DNA of 5,671 nt. It comes from Bacteroidales bacterium UBA2559 (GTDB taxonomy: Bacteria; Bacteroidota; Bacteroidia; Bacteroidales; Bacteroidaceae). Below are positions 1 through 4,627 of the stretch, in pieces. Below the pieces are notes generated by a model that saw only the letters and a list, made by a program, of their open reading frames with translations, did not search any database and was not told the DNA's origin. The stretch's first letter is position 1, and each line of letters starts with the position of its first letter. The stretch covers positions 1,316-6,986 of the forward strand of contig DDLZ01000115.1 in NCBI GenBank assembly GCA_002340405.1, given 5' to 3'. The position numbers and the translations under genes were made by a program.

Positions 1-11
1 GTTCTTTTCAT
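1..11 (-). CDS. Possible start of a next gene, cut by the left edge
   Basis: An ATG at 11-9 on the minus strand opens a frame reading Met-Lys-Arg before the window ends. It lies 29 bp after the fabG stop, on the same strand and with no terminator-like hairpin in between, so a co-transcribed gene could begin here. Met-Lys-Arg is a common start for beta-ketoacyl-ACP synthases, which often neighbour fabG, but three residues cannot identify a protein. It is equally possible that this ATG is not a start codon. Confidence 0.22.
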
Positions 12-40
12 AATTAGATATAATTAATTGATTGTAAAAC

Positions 41-769
41 TCATGTGTAAAGTCCGCCGTTAACCGAAATGACCTCGCCGGTTATATATGAGGCCTCATC
101 GGAGACCAGGAACCCAACGATTGCAGCCACCTCATCAGGCTGTCCGAAACGGCCTGCAGGTATCATTTTACGAAGTTCATCTTCGGGCAGGTCTTTGGTC
201 ATATCGGTAGCTATAAATCCCGGGGCAACGGCATTGACGGTTATATTCCTTGCGGCTACCTCCTGCGCCAGAGCCTTGGTAGCCCCTATGAGCGCTGCCT
301 TGGCCGCCGAATAGTTGGTCTGTCCGGGCAGACCCTTGATACCCGACAAAGAGGTCATGTTCACTATCCTGCCCCACCGATTGGTCATCATATACTTAAG
401 CAGACGCCTTGTTATATAGAAAAAACCGTTCAGGCTGGTATCTATGACAGAGTTCCAGTCATCGTTCTGCATAAACACCATAAGATTGTCACGGCGGATC
501 CCGGCGTTATTTACCAGAACGGCAATGTGGTCCTCCTTGTGGGCCTCCTGCCAGCTCTCAATAGCCTGCTCTATCTGCTCCTGAGAACTCAAATCAAACT
601 GCAGCAGTTCGGCATGACCGCCGGCCTCCTCGACAGCCTGTTTGGTTTCGGCTGCGGCACCGGAATTCGATTTATAGTTGATGATTACGGGATAGCCCAA
701 AGCCGCCAATCTAAGACATACAGCCCGTCCGATGCCTCTTGAACCGCCTGTAACCAAAGCGTACTTCAT
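41..769 (-). CDS. fabG: 3-oxoacyl-ACP reductase (FabG-type short-chain dehydrogenase)
   Basis: This is a complete 242-residue classical short-chain dehydrogenase, the usual length for FabG, which reduces 3-oxoacyl-ACP to 3-hydroxyacyl-ACP with NADPH in cytoplasmic fatty-acid elongation. Visible features in order: the Rossmann nucleotide motif TGGSRGIG (residues 7-14), the NNAG motif (87-90), the catalytic tetrad Asn114, Ser140, Tyr153 and Lys157 (YSAAK), the post-active-site segment NAVAPGFIATDM (179-190), and the C-terminal ITGEVISVNGG stretch. The start at 769 places the nucleotide motif at the standard distance from the N-terminus. No Shine-Dalgarno sequence is seen, as expected in Bacteroidetes. 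A good promoter lies upstream (823-854). FabG paralogues also occur in aryl-polyene and other lipid-like pathways, so a dedicated accessory role is possible. The enzyme class is secure; the exact pathway is not. Confidence 0.88.
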   Translation of the reverse strand: MKYALVTGGSRGIGRAVCLRLAALGYPVIINYKSNSGAAAETKQAVEEAGGHAELLQFDLSSQEQIEQAIESWQEAHKEDHIAVLVNNAGIRRDNLMVFMQNDDWNSVIDTSLNGFFYITRRLLKYMMTNRWGRIVNMTSLSGIKGLPGQTNYSAAKAALIGATKALAQEVAARNITVNAVAPGFIATDMTKDLPEDELRKMIPAGRFGQPDEVAAIVGFLVSDEASYITGEVISVNGGLYT

Positions 770-822
770 ATCTGTTCAGTTATGTTAATAAAACCGGTCA
801 TTCAATAGAGGTAAATGACGTG

Positions 823-854
823 CAAAGTAACTTAAAAAAGCGAATTAAACCAAA
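823..854 (-). promoter_or_regulatory. Putative Bacteroidetes-type promoter for fabG
   Basis: On the minus strand a TTTG (854-851) is followed after exactly 20 bp by TTACTTTG (830-823), which differs from the TAnnTTTG -7 consensus at one base. Both the elements and the spacing fit the Bacteroides -33/-7 promoter type. Transcription would begin about 45-50 bases before the fabG ATG. Confidence 0.58.
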
Positions 855-922
855 TCATGACCCAATTAACCCTTGTTTTGAAAAAGAACCCGTTTAGGGT
901 CTCGGCTTTCGAACAAAATAGC

Positions 923-930
923 TACCTTTG
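923..930 (+). promoter_or_regulatory. Putative -7 promoter element for tRNA-Thr
   Basis: TACCTTTG at 923-930 is a full match to the Bacteroidetes -7 consensus TAnnTTTG. The tRNA begins 23 bp downstream, leaving a short leader of roughly 17-19 bases that RNase P would remove. No convincing TTTG lies at the -33 position (about 899-902 reads GTCT), so the upstream half is weak. Confidence 0.48.
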
Positions 931-953
931 CAGCCTGATTCCCAACATCTGTT

Positions 954-1026
954 GCCGAAATAGCTCAGTTGGCAGAGCAACGCATTCGTAATGCGTAGGT
1001 CGCGGGTTCGAGTCCCGCCTTCGGCT
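954..1026 (+). tRNA. tRNA-Thr, anticodon CGU
   Basis: The 73-nt sequence folds as a complete cloverleaf. Acceptor strands are 954-960 and 1019-1025 with discriminator U at 1026. The D stem is GCTC/GAGC (963-966, 975-978). The anticodon stem is ACGCA/TGCGT (980-984, 992-996) around loop TTCGTAA, and anticodon CGT lies at 987-989. The variable loop has five bases, and the T arm is GCGGG-TTCGAGT-CCCGC (1002-1018). The anticodon reads threonine codon ACG, and G1-C72 with C2-G71 agree with threonine identity elements. CCA is not encoded. One acceptor pair, position 7 with 66 (A960 with C1019), is mismatched. The gene lies on the opposite strand to every protein gene here. No T-rich terminator is evident after it. 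Confidence 0.95.
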
Positions 1027-1044
1027 CAAAACACCATCCTCACA

Positions 1045-1088
1045 ACAGTTCTAAAGAACTCCAAAATAATTCCAAAGAGACTCCAAAA
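1045..1088. repeat. Four degenerate 11-bp tandem units
   Basis: Read on the minus strand, four consecutive 11-base units are TTTTGGAGTCT, CTTTGGAATTA, TTTTGGAGTTC and TTTAGAACTGT, each resembling TTTTGGAGTTn. They begin 9 bp after the stop codon of the corrinoid protein gene, in the gap before the tRNA on the other strand. Units 3 and 4 contain the inverted repeat AGTTCT/AGAACT (1047-1060). The array is short and imperfect, and its function is unknown. Confidence 0.45.
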
Positions 1089-1097
1089 CAGCTCCGG

Positions 1098-1733
1098 CTA
1101 AGCTTTACCCAACAGTTTTTTGGCAACTATTACCGCTTCATTGGCATCGACCGCATAGGCATCGGCTCCAATCTGTTCGGCAAAGACCGCATTCAGAGGA
1201 GCGCCGCCAACCATAATCCTGACCTTATCGCGTATGCCGGCATCTTCAACGGCCTTTATGACATCTTTCATATAATCCATTGTAGTTGTAAGCAGAGCCG
1301 ACAAGGTGAGCATATCGGCATCATTCTCAACAACCGCCTTTACAAAAGTAGCGGCGTCAACATTTATGCCGAGATTTATCACCTCAAAACCCGAGCCTTC
1401 AAACATCGAAGCTACAAGATTTTTTCCGATGTCATGCAAATCGCCTTTAACCGTGCCTATCACCACTTTGCCGTATGATATACTCGTATCGCCCTTCATC
1501 AGCGGTTTGAGAATATCCAGACAGCCCTTCATGGCACGCGCCGACATAAGCAGATTGGGCACAAAAGCTTTGCCCTCGCTGAAACGGGCGCCGATTATCT
1601 CCATCCCCTTGATAAGGTAATCGTTAATTATCGTCTGAGGTTGCACACCCGCGTCGAGAGCCTGCTGCGTCAGGGCTGTAGCGCCATTCAAATTACCGGC
1701 AACAATGGCATCGGTAAGTTCCTGTAGATTCAT
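1098..1733 (-). CDS. Corrinoid (B12-binding) methyl-carrier protein
   Basis: This 211-residue cytoplasmic protein has the size and two-domain layout of the corrinoid proteins of methylamine, methanol and O-demethylase methyltransferase systems (MtbC/MttC/MtaC type) and of the B12 region of MetH. Residues about 1-85 form the helical cap domain, with the typical stretch GARFSEGKAFVPNLLMSARA (48-67). Residues about 88-211 form the Rossmann-like cobalamin-binding domain, with the base-off signature GDLHDIG (97-103) in which His100 should be the lower cobalt ligand. It also has SALLTTT (145-151) and VGG (175-177), which line the nucleotide tail. Such proteins carry a methyl group on cobalt between a substrate-specific methyltransferase and one that methylates tetrahydrofolate or a thiol. 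It follows the GH67/URO-D/GH43 operon but has its own promoter behind a terminator. The family is secure; the methyl donor is inferred from context. Confidence 0.92.
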   Translation of the reverse strand: MNLQELTDAIVAGNLNGATALTQQALDAGVQPQTIINDYLIKGMEIIGARFSEGKAFVPNLLMSARAMKGCLDILKPLMKGDTSISYGKVVIGTVKGDLHDIGKNLVASMFEGSGFEVINLGINVDAATFVKAVVENDADMLTLSALLTTTMDYMKDVIKAVEDAGIRDKVRIMVGGAPLNAVFAEQIGADAYAVDANEAVIVAKKLLGKA

Positions 1734-1762
1734 ATCTTATTGGTTTTCGTTAGAGTAAAGGT

Positions 1763-1770
1763 CAAAAATA
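1763..1770 (-). promoter_or_regulatory. Putative -7 promoter element for the corrinoid protein gene
   Basis: On the minus strand TATTTTTG (1770-1763) matches TAnnTTTG fully. Upstream TTTA (1791-1788), 17 bp away, is only a weak -33 candidate and falls at the edge of the preceding hairpin stem. Transcription would begin about 20-25 bases before the ATG at 1733. Because the region is AT-rich a chance match is possible, but position and orientation fit. Confidence 0.48.
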
Positions 1771-1773
1771 ATG

Positions 1774-1815
1774 AAAAAAATTAAGTGTAAACAGGTTTGT
1801 TAGCTTACACTTAAT
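1774..1815 (-). terminator. Rho-independent terminator after the GH43 gene
   Basis: An 11-bp perfect inverted repeat, ATTAAGTGTAA (1780-1790) and TTACACTTAAT (1805-1815), is separated by a 14-base loop. On the minus strand the stem runs into seven Ts (1780-1774). It starts 23 bp after the GH43 stop codon, where an operon terminator would be expected. The stem has only three G-C pairs, so termination may be partial. The same symmetry could also serve as a regulator's operator for the gene downstream. Confidence 0.68.
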
Positions 1816-1838
1816 AATTTTCACCTTGAAATATATAA

Positions 1839-3500
1839 CTACTTCCTGAAAACGAAGTCAAGAAGCGTACAGAGCGATTTCTCCTTTGTGTCCGATGAGA
1901 ATTTGAAAAACAGTGCATGTTTGCCCGTAAACTCCTTCAGAGCAGGAAGCGCGACTGTAAGCTGAGTCGGGACCTGAGCCATATCGGATGTAAGGTTTAT
2001 CTGGCCAAGTATCTTGCCGCCCTGAGATTCCCAGGGTCTGTCAAGCATTATGGTGATTTTTCCGTCAATACCTCCGGGAATAAGATTCAGGAGCAGTTTT
2101 ACGTTCTTTCGGTTCTGTGTGGCGGTGAAATTAAAATACTTGTAACCTACGATTGAGCCGTCGGTGTTGTTCACCACCGGATTGGTGTTGTTACGCAGAG
2201 CGTAGGGAGCCTCAAATTTGTCGTCAGTACCATACTCCGGCGCTACATACGAGCCGTAAAAGGTGTAGTTGGGCCATTCGCGCTCGGTAATCCTTGGTCC
2301 GGTGTACCAGCAGGCAATGCCGGCCGAATGGGGCTCCAGCGGGTCCAGACCGTCCAATGAAAACCCTTCCGAGGTATATTCAGCCTCGGAAATGAAGACC
2401 CTGCCTCCGGGACTCTCGTCAACGGCAACCTCTATGGGAGAGACCATTGCCTGACGGGCAAACTCGTTCAACCCTGTCTGGCGATGATAAAAGACATACC
2501 ACTGTCCGTTAATTTCGCAAATGCCGCCGTGGGTGTTTCCGTCAATGGTAGCCGATGCAATCACGCGCCCGTTCTCATCAATATCACGACCGCGGGCATC
2601 TATGATTGTTCCTCCATAGGTATATGGTCCCAGAGGATTATCGCTGTAAGCATATGCCAGCGTATAGTTTGACGTAGGCAGTCCGAATTCGCCCTCATGG
2701 GTAAAACGGCTGTAAACAAAGACATATTTGTTCTTTATCTTGCGGATAGAGGCAGCTTCGAAGAACTTGAAGTCGCCGGGCTGATATCGCCCCGAGACCA
2801 TATCGCTTACAATCTCCGTACCGGGTTTGACGGTAGCCATAGTAGCGGGGTCAAGCTCGGCGGCAAATGAACGTTCGAATCCCCAGTAACCATATACGCG
2901 CCCGTCGTCATCGACAAAAACGGCCGGGTCAAACTCAAGCACGCCCTCGGTCCTGTTGGGATTATCCTTACTCCAGTTGCAGACCTCAAAGGGACCGTCA
3001 GGTCTTGAGCTCTTTGCTATCAAGGTGTTACGTCCGTATGCCTGGTCATTCGGATAGAGATAATAGGTCTTGCTGCCGTCGGGCTCAATCTTCAATGTTA
3101 CGTCAGGTGCAAAAAGCACATCGCCCAATCCCTGCGGGTTTAAAGGCTGCCCGAGAGCATTCTTGTCAACCTTCAGTATCTCGCCGTCATAACGCCAGTG
3201 GTTGAGATTCTCGATCGGCGCCGACCAGACCACCTGTTCGCGACCGCAATAGTCGGTTTTGCGACTGTCATGCGAACCGTAAACATAGACGCGCAGTTTG
3301 CCGGGATTGTCAGGATCCTCAAATACGTAAGGTTCGCCGTCGGGAATATATTCCCACAAAGGCAGATAAGGATTACCTACGGTGAGCGGAACTGAGTCAC
3401 CCGTCTGAACGGCTTTACTGCCGCATGAAACATTAAGCGCCATAGCAATCGCAATTAGGAGTGTTGTCACAAACAGTCTTTTCGTATTTCTCATTTTCAT
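1839..3500 (-). CDS. Glycoside hydrolase family 43 lipoprotein with C-terminal CBM6-like domain
   Basis: This 553-residue exported glycosidase begins with a basic N-terminus and hydrophobic segment (about 8-22) and then Cys26 (LNVSC), a plausible but imperfect lipobox because Asn rather than Leu is at -3. A five-bladed propeller of the GH43 type follows (about 45-375). Candidate catalytic residues are Asp54 in PDGEP (base), Asp133 in LFAPDV (pKa modulator) and Glu248 in FFEAAS (acid). DPAVFVDDDGRVYGYWGF (191-208) is typical family sequence, and His324 in GNTHGG fits the GH43 histidine. The C-terminal part (about 425-553, with VGYKYFNF and GGIDGKITIMLD) resembles CBM6. GH43 enzymes are mostly inverting arabinofuranosidases or xylosidases, so side-chain or xylose removal from arabinoglucuronoxylan fits the GH67 neighbour. 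The subfamily and exact substrate cannot be read from the sequence. Met3 is an alternative start. The gene lies 18 bp after the URO-D gene. Confidence 0.88.
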   Translation of the reverse strand: MKMRNTKRLFVTTLLIAIAMALNVSCGSKAVQTGDSVPLTVGNPYLPLWEYIPDGEPYVFEDPDNPGKLRVYVYGSHDSRKTDYCGREQVVWSAPIENLNHWRYDGEILKVDKNALGQPLNPQGLGDVLFAPDVTLKIEPDGSKTYYLYPNDQAYGRNTLIAKSSRPDGPFEVCNWSKDNPNRTEGVLEFDPAVFVDDDGRVYGYWGFERSFAAELDPATMATVKPGTEIVSDMVSGRYQPGDFKFFEAASIRKIKNKYVFVYSRFTHEGEFGLPTSNYTLAYAYSDNPLGPYTYGGTIIDARGRDIDENGRVIASATIDGNTHGGICEINGQWYVFYHRQTGLNEFARQAMVSPIEVAVDESPGGRVFISEAEYTSEGFSLDGLDPLEPHSAGIACWYTGPRITEREWPNYTFYGSYVAPEYGTDDKFEAPYALRNNTNPVVNNTDGSIVGYKYFNFTATQNRKNVKLLLNLIPGGIDGKITIMLDRPWESQGGKILGQINLTSDMAQVPTQLTVALPALKEFTGKHALFFKFSSDTKEKSLCTLLDFVFRK

Positions 3501-3518
3501 TCATTTATGTTGTTGATA

Positions 3519-4580
3519 TTACAAGGTTAGATTGTAATCCTTGACTGCCTGAATCATTGCATCGATATTGGGTTTTACAGCTCCCATAGGCATGCCGCCG
3601 CCCGGACCGATCAAAAGGCCGTGATGGCTGCCGTTGGCCGCCACATAGCTCTCAATCACACTTTTTGTGGTTTCATAGACCGTCTTGGGGTCACCTTGAG
3701 CAAGCAGCATAGGCGGCACATTGCCCATAAAGACCACCTTGTCGCCGACCAGCTTACGGGACTCGCCTATCTCCTGCATATGGGTAAAGTTGAAGACCTC
3801 AACACCCATTTCGGCAAGATAAGGATAGCATGAGTTCGATGTGAAGTCATTGTGAAAATAGCGGCGTACCTCAGGGAAAGCATCGAAAACCTGCTTCATG
3901 TAGGGCATACACAGGGTCTTGAAGTCCTCGGGACTGAAATAACCGCATACATCGTCCAGTACCATGACAGCCTTTGCCGTTTTGACATTGTCAAGTTGTG
4001 CCTCAAGCCAGAGCTTCACGCACTCGACGGTCTTGCTGAGCAGTTTATCGGCAGCTTCGGGGTCAGTCATCATGAGCATGAGCAGTTGCGTAACGGTAAA
4101 CATATGCGATGCTACCGTAAACGGTCCGCGTGCGCAGACCATATAGACCTCTTCCCCATCCTGTTCCATAAGTTTTTGGTAATAACGCTGCTGATTCAGA
4201 ATAAGCGGCATAAATCCGTCAGCCTTGGGATCGGGCATACGGAGATTTCCAAAAAACTCCCCTGCTGTTTCAAGGTCCTCGGTCAAAGGATACATGTGGG
4301 GCAGATTATCTTCAAAGAAGCAGGTAGGACAGCCGAATCCCGTAGGCTCGGCCGCCATTCCGTACTCCACCCACCAGCTCGGCACAAATATGGCATCGGG
4401 AAAATCCTTGCGTATCTTACGGTTGCCGGCAATAAAGACCTCATTGCGGGCATAATAATCTATAAATGTGTCACCGCAGTAGCCCGGGATCCAGGGACTG
4501 TCGGCAATAAGCGCCACATGGATCTTATCGTTCTCGTACCGGATTGTCTCCTCCAGCCTTTGTATCTGGTCTTGAGTCAT
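3519..4580 (-). CDS. URO-D-fold (MtaA/MtbA-like) putative corrinoid-dependent methyltransferase
   Basis: This 353-residue soluble protein has the length and C-terminal landmarks of the uroporphyrinogen decarboxylase superfamily. These are LDDVCGYFSPEDFKTLCMPY (208-227), YFHND (241-245), FMGNVPPMLLAQGDP (284-298, the usual GN-x-xP-x-xLL-x-GTP region) and GLLIGPGGGMP (321-331) near the end. Besides HemE, this family contains cobalamin methyltransferases such as MtaA, MtbA and CmuA, and subunits of O-demethylases. A true HemE is unlikely in a glycosidase operon, and the sequence is divergent. The MtaA-type zinc site (HxC plus a distant Cys) is not intact: His243 is followed by Asn and Asp245, and the C-terminal Cys is replaced by glycine-rich sequence. 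A CPTC pair at 84-87 is a possible alternative metal site. With a corrinoid protein just beyond the next gene, my inference is a methyl transfer from a sugar-derived methoxyl group; the substrate is unproven. Confidence 0.8.
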   Translation of the reverse strand: MTQDQIQRLEETIRYENDKIHVALIADSPWIPGYCGDTFIDYYARNEVFIAGNRKIRKDFPDAIFVPSWWVEYGMAAEPTGFGCPTCFFEDNLPHMYPLTEDLETAGEFFGNLRMPDPKADGFMPLILNQQRYYQKLMEQDGEEVYMVCARGPFTVASHMFTVTQLLMLMMTDPEAADKLLSKTVECVKLWLEAQLDNVKTAKAVMVLDDVCGYFSPEDFKTLCMPYMKQVFDAFPEVRRYFHNDFTSNSCYPYLAEMGVEVFNFTHMQEIGESRKLVGDKVVFMGNVPPMLLAQGDPKTVYETTKSVIESYVAANGSHHGLLIGPGGGMPMGAVKPNIDAMIQAVKDYNLTL

Positions 4581-4627
4581 TGTTCTATTGTTTTGGGTTA
4601 ATTAAGTTCTTTATTCTCCAAATGTCA

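Noticed and set aside
41..769. FabG-like reductase as a sugar-acid dehydrogenase of the xylan pathway
   Set aside because: Its motifs and N-terminus are typical of FabG. It has its own promoter and is separated from the glycosidase block by a tRNA gene on the other strand.
1047..1060. Inverted repeat AGTTCT-AA-AGAACT as a terminator of the tRNA
   Set aside because: The stem is only 5-6 bp, with two to four bases in the loop, and no T tract follows on the plus strand. It is better seen as part of the 11-bp repeat.
3519..4580. Uroporphyrinogen decarboxylase (HemE) of haem synthesis
   Set aside because: The gene is embedded in a glycosidase operon near a corrinoid protein, and the sequence is divergent from HemE as I know it. 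The methyltransferase branch of the superfamily fits better.
3852..4601. A 249-codon open frame on the plus strand, antisense to the URO-D gene
   Set aside because: It lies almost entirely opposite a gene with clear family motifs, shows no recognisable domain, and has no promoter or plausible start context. It is a shadow of the minus-strand coding sequence.
4581..4627. Separate promoter for the URO-D gene
   Set aside because: The 47-bp gap contains a TTTG on the minus strand but no TAnnTTTG box at the right distance, so co-transcription with GH67 is simpler.
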